From: Candidatus Zixiibacteriota bacterium
GTDB lineage: Bacteria; Zixibacteria; MSB-5A5; GN15; FEB-12
DNA: 10,122 nucleotides
Assembly (NCBI GenBank): GCA_018816665.1
Contig: JAHIVM010000155.1
Location: 1-10,122 of the forward strand
Direction of reading: 5' to 3'
Positions 1-7,060 of the stretch are shown piece after piece. The position numbers were made by a program, and so were the translations under genes. Within the stretch, counting starts at the first letter, position 1; the number at the start of each line of letters is the position of its first letter. Below the pieces are notes generated by a model that did no database searches, was not told the origin of the DNA, and was given only the letters and a program-made list of their open reading frames with translations.

Positions 1-238
1 GACGGACGTTTTCCCAGTGGGTGTTATAGCCCAGGGAGGCAATAAACACGTTCGTATTGACGGCAGCCCCGGGATTGTAAGCCGAGGCATTGGGATCGCC
101 GCTGATGGAGGCAAACGCTCCGGCCATACCGGCCGGGCGGGCGCCCGCCTCCACTTTCATGAGCGCCAGTCCATCCTGAGCGGCGCCCATGGAAACCAGA
201 ATCAGCAGCAGACCGAGAACCAAAAGCATACAGCGCAT
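1..238 (-). CDS. PorV/PorQ-family outer-membrane protein, N-terminal part (cut by window edge)
   Basis: Only the first 79 codons are visible; the gene continues beyond position 1. The N-terminus is a clear Sec signal peptide (MRCMLLVLGLLLILVSMGAA, then QDG). Mature sequence follows with the family signature: GAR at residues 32-34, MAGAF at 38-42 and NPG at 55-57. This matches the 'GAR..GM(G/A)GAF..(I/V)..D..A..(W/Y)NP(A/G)' opening of PorV/PorQ/UPF0164 beta-barrels. The ATG at 238 is chosen because AGGGGG lies 7 bases upstream, and its AG comes from the TAG stop of the preceding gene. An in-frame GTG two codons earlier would leave almost no spacing. It is the third gene of a minus-strand operon, 11 bases after another member of the same family. 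Function is inferred from the family (outer-membrane barrel, in some cases type IX secretion or surface-protein shuttling); the truncation prevents finer assignment. Confidence 0.8.
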   Translation of the reverse strand, partial: MRCMLLVLGLLLILVSMGAAQDGLALMKVEAGARPAGMAGAFASISGDPNASAYNPGAAVNTNVFIASLGYNTHWENVR

Positions 239-249
239 ACTCACGCCCC

Positions 250-1233
250 CTAAAACAGCAAATCGAGTGAAAAGATGTGTTCGGATCCTTCATCGGCCTT
301 GTCGGTACTGAAGGCGTAGTCGATGGCGAGTTGATTGCCACTCACCTTGAACAGATACCCGGTACCGGCCGTCAGGCGACCGTCGGAGAACCCGCCTCGA
401 AGAGCGAATTCCTGCGATACGTAGTATTCCGCACCGGCGTGGAAGGCCGCTCCCTGGTGCGCACTCTTGAGCAGATCAGCCGCCACCAGCAACCGTCGCT
501 GCAGAAAACGAGCCGATGTCCCCAGACCAAATTCGATCGGGACCTCATCGGTCTGTTCGGAACCGAGATCGTCCGAGGTGTACATCAGGTTGTATTTCTC
601 GCTGTTCCACTTGTAGGTCTTGGAGATGTGTTTGACTGTGAGGCCCACCTGAATGTCACGGATCGCCATCTGGTCCCGGTTTTCCCGGCTGAAGAAATGG
701 TCCATATAGAACATGAGGCCGAAGTCAAAGCCGACGGAATTGGCGTCAAGTTCGGACATGGTGGAATACAGGTAACTCAGATTGGCGCCGAACGACACAA
801 ACTTCTCAAACCGCTTGGCAAACAGGATCGTAAACTGGTGATTATTCTGACTGAAGTCCCGCCCCAGAGGGTAACCGTCGGCATCGCGGGTTTCCACGGC
901 ACCGGACCCGGCAAACAGCCAGTGAGCGCCCAGCGAGGACTCTCCCCGTACCGGAAACACTACGGTCACGTATCCGAGCGAACGGTCCTGCGCCATGGCG
1001 CGGTAAGATGATCCAAACAGCGGACGGGTCAGTCGGGCCAGTCCGGCCGGGTTGAACAGCGGCGCGGCGCCGTCGTTCGATACCGCCAGATAGGCGCCGC
1101 CCATGGCGGTCGGTCGAGCGCCCGCGGGCACCTGGAAAAACGCCCCAGCATAGCCGCCGTCGCCGTCTTCACCGTATACCGTCCCCACTGTCAGGAACGC
1201 GGCCAACATACATATAGAGACAATCCTGAACAT
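250..1233 (-). CDS. PorV/PorQ (UPF0164-like) family outer-membrane beta-barrel protein
   Basis: 327 residues, a normal length for the family. Residues 1-21 form a Sec signal peptide ending near VYG/ED. The family signature follows: GAR at 38-40, MGGAY at 44-48 and NPAGLA at 61-66. The rest has alternating hydrophobic and polar strands typical of a 14-strand-like barrel. It ends in Phe (FSLDLLF), the usual BAM recognition ending of outer-membrane barrels. In Bacteroidetes, PorV carries type IX secretion cargo from the translocon to the attachment complex; other members are uncharacterised outer-membrane proteins. The ATG has GGGAG 6 bases upstream and lies 11 bases after the stop of the propeller gene. 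The next gene is a second family member, also 11 bases away. The family call is firm. A secretion role for this protein is inferred from its neighbour's C-terminal domain. Confidence 0.85.
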   Translation of the reverse strand: MFRIVSICMLAAFLTVGTVYGEDGDGGYAGAFFQVPAGARPTAMGGAYLAVSNDGAAPLFNPAGLARLTRPLFGSSYRAMAQDRSLGYVTVVFPVRGESSLGAHWLFAGSGAVETRDADGYPLGRDFSQNNHQFTILFAKRFEKFVSFGANLSYLYSTMSELDANSVGFDFGLMFYMDHFFSRENRDQMAIRDIQVGLTVKHISKTYKWNSEKYNLMYTSDDLGSEQTDEVPIEFGLGTSARFLQRRLLVAADLLKSAHQGAAFHAGAEYYVSQEFALRGGFSDGRLTAGTGYLFKVSGNQLAIDYAFSTDKADEGSEHIFSLDLLF

Positions 1234-1244
1234 CGTATTCTCCC

Positions 1245-3863
1245 TTACGGTATCACGGCCAGTTTGCCCCAGCGTACATCGCCGCCGGGCAGTTCGACTT
1301 TGAAGTAGTAGACACCAACAGCGACCACGTCGCCGCGATCATTATAACCGTCCCAGGTCTTGCCCTGGGCTGAACTGCCGGGGTAAATACCGGCATCGTA
1401 AAACTCGTTGTCGATCGGTGTGGCAACCAGGTTCATAGCGAAATCGTATATGGACAGCGTGACGTTGCCCGGCTGGTCGACCACAAAGTGGAAGTCCACC
1501 TCACCACCCAGCATGGGACGGAACGGAACGGGGAACGCATAGACCTCGTCGCGTGCGGTGGTGGAATCCACCCGGGCGAACAGATCCATATCCTGCGTCC
1601 GGAGGTTTATCCGCACGGTACCGTCGCCCGTCCCCACCCAGAGGAAGGAATCGATAACTCCCACACCGTATACCGGGGAATCCGGATCAACCAACCATTC
1701 CGCAGTCACCGGATCAACCAGCGGAACCTCGTTGAAGCCGCTGTCCAGAATTCCTTCGTTGAGCAGCAGGCCGCTGTTGGTCGCGGCGAATGCCGAGTCA
1801 CCGGAGAAGGCGAAATTCCAGGCGAACTCACCCTCGATCAGACTCATGCCGCGTAAACCGTACCCTATGGAGTCGCCATCGGTATTCTCGATGATGCCAT
1901 AGTCGGCGGCTGAAATGCGCAGCTCTCCCAGATCGACCGGTCGTGCCGAGGCCCAGATGCGGGCCAGCTCTCCGTCGCGATACTGGACTCCAAGTGCCGG
2001 GATGAAGTTGCCGCCAAGTCCGAAGCTGTTGAACAGGACAGTGTAGTTGATCACCGCGTCGGCCGACAGCGAATCGGTGTTGCCTCGCAGAATCTGGAAG
2101 CGACGGGAAACCGCCGAATTGCCGTCGGAGATCGCCGCCCCGTTGGAACTGGCGAACACTACCGTGTCGCCCCGGACTTCCATGGTGGTCACGGTGTCAT
2201 CGTCCATAGTCGCGACTACGATACTGTCATTTGCATACTGTCGAATCGAGTAGCGGTTGGTCGGGTTGATGCCGAGGGCGGTATAGCCGACTCCGTCATC
2301 ACCCATCACAAATGCCGTGTCGCCCAGGAAGTTGACGTCGTAGATATTGACGTCTTCCTGAAAATGCGCCCACGTGAGCGTAGTATCATCGACGATCCCG
2401 CGGCGACCGACAAACGGTACGCCTGAGGCGGTGATGGGACGGTGGACAGTCCAGATAATTGTCGAATCGATTACCGTCTCGTTGGTGTCGCTCACGAAAG
2501 TCTGCTGCCGCACACCTATCACACGCGACGATGATGAGTCATTCTCGGCAAATTGATAGTGCTCCTCAAGGCTCAGTCCCATACCTACGCGGTTCAGCTG
2601 CAACAAACCGTCATCGATACCAACCCAGAGCGTATCCGCCTGTGCGTGCACACAGTAGACATCGCCGAGCGACGTGTCGGGAAGCAACGGATTGAGAGGA
2701 TACTCCTCCCAGCTGGCCCCGGTATCGTAAGAAACCAGCAGTCCGGCATCCTGCGCCGCCAGGTATATGGCACCGTCAAGAACCGCAAAACCGTGCCCTT
2801 TCTGATTGACGTCTGAAAGCACAGTCGGCGTAATATCCGTGAATGTTCCGCCCATGTCCGTTGACTGAGCCAGAGCCGACAGGCCGGTGGCCTCATCGAG
2901 CGTGGCAACAAACAGGTTGCCCGCGATATCGACAGCGGCGGTCACGTCGCCGGCCGGAAGACCGTCGGTCGTGAAACTCGACAACACCGCTCCCACAGTG
3001 GTTTTGGTGCGGGAAACTCCACGATCCGTACCCAGAAACACAGCACTGCCGCCCTCCGCGGTACAGGTATCACAGAAGGCTGCCGCATACACGCGACGCG
3101 CGAAGAGCTTGTCACTCGGCGGCGCAAACACGTACTGGAATATGCCTCCGGCGGTACCGGTCCACACAAAAAGACTGTCACCGTGCGAGGTGTCGGCGAC
3201 ACACGAGAAGTACCTGTTGCGGTACGAGGGTTCCACCCCCACTGAGTTGAACTGGGCCGAATCGCCGGGACTGGAGTATATCCGTCGCCAGCTGTCACCG
3301 CCGTCCTGGGAGGCCAGGAAGCCTCCGGCGAAGGCGGTGAAAAACAGCCAGTCGGCATCGCTGCCGGTTTCGCGATCATTAAAAAAGCCGACGTCCGCAT
3401 GGCCGGTGATATCGTACACGGTGCGGTCGCCGCCCTGTACGTAGGCGATATCATATCCGCTTTCGGAGAAGTCGAGATTGGTCCAGGTTTCCCCGTTGTC
3501 ATCGGAGTATGTCAGGGCATCGGAGAGCGACATGAGCTCGCCATCGATAAGCGAGTCATGGCTGCTGCCAACCCAGATACGATTGCCGGCCGAGAAAATG
3601 GCCGACACATTCTCGCTCGGCAGGCCGTTGGCGGCGTCCACCACGAACCAGCTCATACCGCCGTCGAGAGAGTAATTAACGCCGTGGCCGGTAGCCAGCC
3701 AGACTCCCACCGGGTCGGTACCGTGGGCGATCGCGTCAACCGCGAAATTGGATACAATGCCCGACGACCGCCCTGCCGTCAGTTCAAAGTCCCGGGCTAC
3801 GTCGGCCGTTGCGACTCCTGTCAACAACAGCACCAGCCCAAGCACAGCCATAAGTCTATTCAC
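1245..3863 (-). CDS. Large secreted Asp-box beta-propeller protein with FlgD-Ig/T9SS-like C-terminal domain
   Basis: 872 residues from a GTG start. Residues 1-20 are a signal peptide (hydrophobic run MAVLGLVLLLTG, then ATA/DV). Residues 25-425 carry five Asp-box (BNR, S-x-D-x-G-x-x-W/F) motifs at about 65-72, 120-127, 185-192, 334-341 and 378-385, as in sialidase- or sortilin-like propellers. Blades of the type 'LWVGxxDGxxxxN' at 412-424 and 741-753 resemble two-component-regulator propeller repeats. Residues 425-770 are probably another propeller without Asp-boxes. Residues 771-872 form an Ig-like domain of the FlgD-Ig/type IX sorting kind: FPVPF at 777-781, TLSIYDFAMNLV at 802-813, WDGYNDRGD at 837-845 and GVYYFKV at 850-856. 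The GTG at 3863 has GGGAG 6 bases upstream. An ATG at 3911 has the frame open but would place 16 non-signal residues first. It is probably the first gene of the operon with two PorV-like barrels. Its substrate or partner is unknown; no catalytic residues are recognised. Confidence 0.82.
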   Translation of the reverse strand: MNRLMAVLGLVLLLTGVATADVARDFELTAGRSSGIVSNFAVDAIAHGTDPVGVWLATGHGVNYSLDGGMSWFVVDAANGLPSENVSAIFSAGNRIWVGSSHDSLIDGELMSLSDALTYSDDNGETWTNLDFSESGYDIAYVQGGDRTVYDITGHADVGFFNDRETGSDADWLFFTAFAGGFLASQDGGDSWRRIYSSPGDSAQFNSVGVEPSYRNRYFSCVADTSHGDSLFVWTGTAGGIFQYVFAPPSDKLFARRVYAAAFCDTCTAEGGSAVFLGTDRGVSRTKTTVGAVLSSFTTDGLPAGDVTAAVDIAGNLFVATLDEATGLSALAQSTDMGGTFTDITPTVLSDVNQKGHGFAVLDGAIYLAAQDAGLLVSYDTGASWEEYPLNPLLPDTSLGDVYCVHAQADTLWVGIDDGLLQLNRVGMGLSLEEHYQFAENDSSSSRVIGVRQQTFVSDTNETVIDSTIIWTVHRPITASGVPFVGRRGIVDDTTLTWAHFQEDVNIYDVNFLGDTAFVMGDDGVGYTALGINPTNRYSIRQYANDSIVVATMDDDTVTTMEVRGDTVVFASSNGAAISDGNSAVSRRFQILRGNTDSLSADAVINYTVLFNSFGLGGNFIPALGVQYRDGELARIWASARPVDLGELRISAADYGIIENTDGDSIGYGLRGMSLIEGEFAWNFAFSGDSAFAATNSGLLLNEGILDSGFNEVPLVDPVTAEWLVDPDSPVYGVGVIDSFLWVGTGDGTVRINLRTQDMDLFARVDSTTARDEVYAFPVPFRPMLGGEVDFHFVVDQPGNVTLSIYDFAMNLVATPIDNEFYDAGIYPGSSAQGKTWDGYNDRGDVVAVGVYYFKVELPGGDVRWGKLAVIP

Positions 3864-3869
3864 GTGTCG

Positions 3870-3874
3870 CTCCC
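3870..3874 (-). promoter_or_regulatory. Ribosome binding site that decides the GTG start of the propeller gene
   Basis: On the minus strand GGGAG is followed by six bases and then GTG (3863-3861). The other in-frame starts fit less well. The ATG at 3911 has no obvious purine-rich site and would leave a charged 16-residue extension before the signal peptide. The ATG at 3851 lacks a site and removes the basic N-region residue of the signal peptide. Confidence 0.6.
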
Positions 3875-4043
3875 ATAAAAAAATATCCCGCAACTGGGTT
3901 TGTCCTGTCATCCAATCATTCCAGCGGGCCGGGTATTGACTTGTTCTCTATCTGGTTTTTCTGCCATCGCCGCCGTTCCAGCGAGGTCTCATGACATCAA
4001 TGCGCCAACATAACCAAAAGGCCCAACCAAGGCAAGGAAATTG

Positions 4044-4060
4044 GGACCGGGCGCCGGTCC
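4044..4060. repeat. Short GC-rich inverted repeat (7-bp stem, 3-base loop)
   Basis: GGACCGG, GCG, CCGGTCC is a perfect 7-bp inverted repeat in the divergent intergenic region. It is not followed by a clean T-run on either strand, so it is not called a terminator. It could be an operator or a structure in the leader of the propeller operon, or chance in GC-rich DNA. Confidence 0.3.
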
Positions 4061-4147
4061 GGTCTGTCTCTTATATCCCGCTGATACCTAAAGAGTTCCT
4101 GCCTTTGTCCAGTCATCGGCCGGATCCCTCGAGACAGGAAATTCGAT

Positions 4148-4176
4148 TTGACACCTTCGTCTCTCAGGGCTATATA
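4148..4176 (+). promoter_or_regulatory. Sigma70-type promoter for the PKD gene
   Basis: TTGACA at 4148-4153 is a perfect -35 hexamer. After exactly 17 bases comes TATATA at 4171-4176, a good -10. Transcription would begin near 4183, giving a leader of roughly 27 bases before the ATG at 4210. Position, spacing and orientation fit the downstream gene. The alternative -10 TATAAC at 4181-4186 would need a different -35. Confidence 0.6.
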
Positions 4177-4209
4177 GGCGTATAACAATAAAGCCACGGA
4201 AACATGTGA

Positions 4210-5718
4210 ATGAACAAATCCAAGATTCTGACCGGGATTCTCCTGACCGCCGCCCTGATGCTTCTCTCCGGATTGGCCTGTGATGAGTTGACGACTGAAA
4301 TCACCGAGGTCACCGAGGTGTCTCTCCAGGCTGACTTCAAGGCCAGTGTGGAAGTGTGTTGCGCCCCGTGTGAGATTACTTTCGATGATATTTCATCCGG
4401 CGGGATAGTCATTCGAAGCTGGAATTTCGGCGATGACACCGTGTTGTTCGAAACGGTTGAGGGGTACGAAAACGATACTCTCACCAAGATTCACGATACT
4501 ATTACCCACGTGTATACCGGCAGCGGTATCTACGATGTGTCACTGATTGTAACCGACACCGGCGGCCAGTCTGACAGTGAGGTCAAAAAGCGCTTTATTA
4601 TCGTGGATCGCGCCAGCTCCGAGATTGCCGCGGATACCACCCAGGGCTGCCTCCCCCTCACCGTCCAGTTCCGCAGTGTCAATTTCAAGGGTAACACCGA
4701 CTGGCACTGGGATTTCGGTGATCCATCGACCGACACCGACACATCGGCGGCCCCTCACCCCCGCTACACATACACGAATCCGGGCGTGTTTACCGTTACC
4801 CTCATTACACGGAATACACTGTGCGACAGCGTACTGGCCGACACGATGATCTGGGAGGATTCGATTACCGTCAGTGATTGTCCCCGCCCAAGTCTGGTGA
4901 TGACCGGTGACTCCTCCGGCTGTGTGCCCCTGACAGTCAACCTCTCTACCATGGTGGAAGGTGTTTTTGACACTCTGATCTGGAGTTTTGGTGACGGCAC
5001 GCTGGACACGGTGTTCATCAATTCTGACACCACCGGGGATCATGAGTATACCACCGCAGGGACTTACACGATCGGCCTCACGGCTATCGGACCCGAGGGA
5101 TCGGCAATCATCACGCTAGACAGCGCGGTGCATGCCTACGATTCAGTGGCTGCATCGTATGTCGTTGATGACACGGTTGGGTGTCTGGACACTACCATCA
5201 CAGACACGATGGAAGTTAACTTCGAGTGCACGAGCACCGGGTCAGTCGATTCCGTATGGTGGGATTTTGGCGATGGCACCGATACGGTCATAACTGAATC
5301 GCCCAAGTTTGAAGTGCTGCACGCGTATACTACTGCTGGATACTACACGATTTCGTTGCAGACTTTCGGAAAGTGCAATACCAGCACGGGAATTGATGCA
5401 AACGCTATCGCGGTGCTCGATCACGCACCGGTGGCGTCGCTGTCCCTCTCCGACCCCGCGGATACGTTGCTCCAGGTCGTGCCGGGAGCGTCCATCAGTC
5501 TCATTAGCGAGTCGACCGACGCTTTCTCGTGGGAGTGGTTTACAAAGCTCGGGACCGCGGCCGAAGTGTCAATTTCCACCAATCCAAATCCAACGTGGGT
5601 GATTCCTCAGGATACCGGTCTCTATACGATCAGGTTGGTGGTAACCAATCCTTGCGGAGATGACACTTTCGTTGCCACCAATCTGGTTCATCTCATTGAC
5701 ACAATCTCAACGAAATAG
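4210..5718 (+). CDS. PKD-repeat exported protein, probable surface lipoprotein
   Basis: 502 residues. The N-terminus is a signal peptide (KSK, then a hydrophobic stretch) ending LLSGLAC at 18-24. Cys24 could be lipidated, but the lipobox is imperfect: Gly rather than Leu/Val/Ile at -3. Four clear PKD domains follow, each with the W-x-F-G-D core and a later 'Y-T-x-x-G-x-Y/F-x-V/I-x-L' strand: about 41-133 (WNFGDD at 71), 137-223 (WDFGDP at 167), 227-308 (WSFGDG at 258) and 315-404 (WDFGDG at 351). A fifth, degenerate repeat at about 407-498 has WEW at 441-443 in place of the core. Most repeats carry a Cys before the first strand (GCLPLTV, GCVPLTV). PKD domains are Ig-like folds used for adhesion or carbohydrate/protein contacts at the cell surface. 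No catalytic domain is present. The gene is flanked by its own promoter and a terminator, so it is likely monocistronic. The start is supported by GGA 9 bases upstream, a weak site. Confidence 0.85.
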   Translation: MNKSKILTGILLTAALMLLSGLACDELTTEITEVTEVSLQADFKASVEVCCAPCEITFDDISSGGIVIRSWNFGDDTVLFETVEGYENDTLTKIHDTITHVYTGSGIYDVSLIVTDTGGQSDSEVKKRFIIVDRASSEIAADTTQGCLPLTVQFRSVNFKGNTDWHWDFGDPSTDTDTSAAPHPRYTYTNPGVFTVTLITRNTLCDSVLADTMIWEDSITVSDCPRPSLVMTGDSSGCVPLTVNLSTMVEGVFDTLIWSFGDGTLDTVFINSDTTGDHEYTTAGTYTIGLTAIGPEGSAIITLDSAVHAYDSVAASYVVDDTVGCLDTTITDTMEVNFECTSTGSVDSVWWDFGDGTDTVITESPKFEVLHAYTTAGYYTISLQTFGKCNTSTGIDANAIAVLDHAPVASLSLSDPADTLLQVVPGASISLISESTDAFSWEWFTKLGTAAEVSISTNPNPTWVIPQDTGLYTIRLVVTNPCGDDTFVATNLVHLIDTISTK

Positions 5719-5744
5719 TCACCGCACTTCCGCGCATGATACGA

Positions 5745-5774
5745 AAGAGCCCGCCGGTTAGCCGACGGGCTCTT
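5745..5774. terminator. Hairpin terminator between convergent genes, probably bidirectional
   Basis: AAGAGCCCG (5745-5753) pairs perfectly with CGGGCTCTT (5766-5774). One C/A mismatch and three further pairs (CGG/CCG) follow, closing a TTAG loop. A pyrimidine run, TCTTCTTCT, ends the plus-strand arm, and the minus-strand transcript reads into TTTCGT after the stem. It sits 26 bases after the PKD gene stop and 25 bases after the etfA stop on the opposite strand, so it can serve both genes. The T-tracts are interrupted. Confidence 0.7.
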
Positions 5775-5799
5775 CTTCTGGAATCTTTTGACCCTGGAT

Positions 5800-6762
5800 C
5801 TAGCCGAGTTCGGCCTTGAATTTTTTGGTCAGGGCCGGGACGATCTCGAATAAGTCGCCCACAATACCGTAATTGGCAATGTTGAATATCGGAGCGTCCT
5901 TATCCTTGTTAATGGCCACAATATGCTGTGAGGACATCATTCCAACCAGGTGCTGAATCGCTCCCGAAATACCAACCGCAATATACAGTTTCGGGTTGAC
6001 CGTACGTCCGGTCTGCCCCACCTGTGTCGAGTACTCGGCCCAGCCGGCATCAACCACGGCGCGCGAGGTACCAAAGGCGGCGCCCAGGCTGTTGGCCAGT
6101 TCCTGGATCAGAGCGGCGTTTTCAGGGCCGCGGATGCCTCGTCCGGCAGACACCACAACATCGGCCTCGGCCAGATTCTGCGAACCGGTCGACTCAACTT
6201 TGACCTCCGTGACTGTCTGCCGTGACTGGAAGCAGGCGTCGGAAACAGTCTCGGCGGTGACAGAGCCCGCGCCGTCGGTGGATTCCGGGAAGATCTTCGG
6301 CCGGACCGTCACGAAATAGGGCGCATCGCTTGCCTTTTTTGATACCCGGGCGATCACGGAACCGCCGTATGAGGGCCGGGTAACGGTGACCGCTTCGCCG
6401 GTGACTTCAAGCCCGGTGGCATCGGAGGTCAAGGCGCCGCCTTTCAGGGCCGCCAGACGGCTGAAAAGGGCCTTCCCGTAAAACGTAGCCGGTCCGAGTA
6501 CAACCTTGGGGGCGTGTTTGTCAATCAGCTCGCTAAGAGCCCGGGCGTAGATATCGTCGTTAAAATACTTTAGAGCCGGGTTGGACACGGCCAATACGTT
6601 GCCAGCGCCACGTCCGGCCAGATCCGCAGCCAGAGCCTCGGCCTGTTCGGCCAAAACAGCCGTTACAAGCTCCCCGCCCAGAGACTTTGCCGCCGAGATC
6701 AACTCGAATGTCGCTGACACCAGTTTGCCGTCTTTCTGCAGCGCAACAATCAGTGTCTTCAT
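5800..6762 (-). CDS. etfA: Electron transfer flavoprotein, alpha subunit
   Basis: 320 residues, the normal full length. EtfA forms a cytoplasmic heterodimer with EtfB, binds FAD, and passes electrons from acyl-CoA and other dehydrogenases to ETF:quinone oxidoreductase or, in bifurcating types, between several partners. Residues 1-190 form the N-terminal domain. Residues 198-320 are the FAD-binding C-terminal domain with all hallmark segments: SAGRGI at 205-210, GQTGRTV at 249-255, GISGAIQHL at 264-272, NKDKDAPIF at 285-293 and the ANYGIVGD loop at 296-303. The ATG has AAAGGG 7 bases upstream. Unusually, etfB is not adjacent: upstream lies a divergent intergenic region and an FHA gene, downstream a terminator, so etfA looks monocistronic here. 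Whether it belongs to a canonical or a bifurcating ETF cannot be judged without its partner. Confidence 0.95.
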   Translation of the reverse strand: MKTLIVALQKDGKLVSATFELISAAKSLGGELVTAVLAEQAEALAADLAGRGAGNVLAVSNPALKYFNDDIYARALSELIDKHAPKVVLGPATFYGKALFSRLAALKGGALTSDATGLEVTGEAVTVTRPSYGGSVIARVSKKASDAPYFVTVRPKIFPESTDGAGSVTAETVSDACFQSRQTVTEVKVESTGSQNLAEADVVVSAGRGIRGPENAALIQELANSLGAAFGTSRAVVDAGWAEYSTQVGQTGRTVNPKLYIAVGISGAIQHLVGMMSSQHIVAINKDKDAPIFNIANYGIVGDLFEIVPALTKKFKAELG

Positions 6763-6796
6763 CAGTATACCCTTTGTCCGTCAATAGTTTAGCGCC

Positions 6797-6825
6797 AATA
6801 TATAATGTTTGCCGCGCTGGATCAA
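6797..6825 (-). promoter_or_regulatory. Candidate sigma70-type promoter for etfA
   Basis: On the minus strand TTGATC (6825-6820) is followed by 17 bases and then TATATT (6802-6797). Transcription would start near 6790, about 28 bases upstream of the etfA ATG. Spacing is ideal and the -35 matches four of six consensus bases. The AT-rich core also contains TATAAT on the plus strand, but with no -35 at a usable distance. Confidence 0.4.
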
Positions 6826-6932
6826 CCAGAAAGTGAGTCTCCGGGCGGACATCCGTGCCGCTCATGCCCGGTGGTCGGCGGCGACACAGAATATCGCCAT
6901 CGCACCGACCCGTCAAGTTTCACCCCAATCTG

Positions 6933-6966
6933 TCGATAATCGAGGCATAATGGAGCGACCTCGCTC
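6933..6966. repeat. Two adjacent short palindromes, possible operator
   Basis: An 11-base palindrome, TCGAT-A-ATCGA (6933-6943), is followed 9 bases later by the 14-base inverted repeat GAGCGA-CC-TCGCTC (6953-6966). They lie about 95-130 bases upstream of the FHA start, in the divergent region, where regulator sites are expected. Either could arise by chance. Confidence 0.25.
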
Positions 6967-7060
6967 TACTCGTTCTGGTGACGTATTTCGGGCCGAAGCC
7001 CGCCACCGTGCGATGGAAAGCGGATAAAAATGGTGAGTATATAGATCGAAAGGATTCGCC

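Larger units (their letters stand above)
3864..4209. other. Divergent intergenic region, 346 bases, no gene seen
   Basis: This separates the minus-strand propeller operon from the plus-strand PKD gene. Short open frames on both strands around 3991-4197 have no ribosome site and no recognisable protein character, so I do not call them. It holds the strong rightward promoter listed separately and a GC-rich inverted repeat at 4044-4060 (GGACCGG, GCG loop, CCGGTCC). I found no convincing minus-strand promoter for the propeller operon. The best minus-strand hexamers (TTGCCT, 16-base gap, TTATGT near 4008-4035) are weak. Confidence 0.6.
6763..7060. other. Divergent intergenic region between etfA and the FHA operon, no gene seen
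   Basis: It holds the candidate etfA promoter at 6797-6825. It also holds palindromes TCGAT-A-ATCGA at 6933-6943 and GAGCGA-CC-TCGCTC at 6953-6966, and a small hairpin at 6989-7002 (CGGGC, CGAA, GCCCG; UUCG loop on the minus strand). I found no convincing -35/-10 pair for the FHA operon. TATATA at 7038-7043 lies too close to the ATG. Open frames within the region show no ribosome site or recognisable protein. Confidence 0.5.

Noticed and set aside
277..1011. 244-codon open frame on the plus strand
   Set aside because: Antisense to the PorV/PorQ-like barrel, which has a signal peptide, family signature and C-terminal Phe.
4121..4136. GGATCC followed closely by CTCGAG (BamHI and XhoI sites), looking like a cloning polylinker
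   Set aside because: Only two sites with no other vector sequence. The surrounding DNA continues naturally into a promoter and gene, so this is most likely chance.
3991..4197. Two overlapping short open frames on opposite strands in the intergenic region
   Set aside because: No ribosome site and no protein-like composition; the rightward frame covers the promoter.
6989..7002. CGGGC-CGAA-GCCCG hairpin (UUCG loop on the minus strand) as a terminator
   Set aside because: Only five base pairs, no T-run on either strand and no gene ending nearby.
7038..7043. TATATA as the -10 of the FHA operon
   Set aside because: It would place the transcript start only about ten bases from the ATG, inside the ribosome site, and the sequence 17 bases upstream (GGAAAG) is not a -35.
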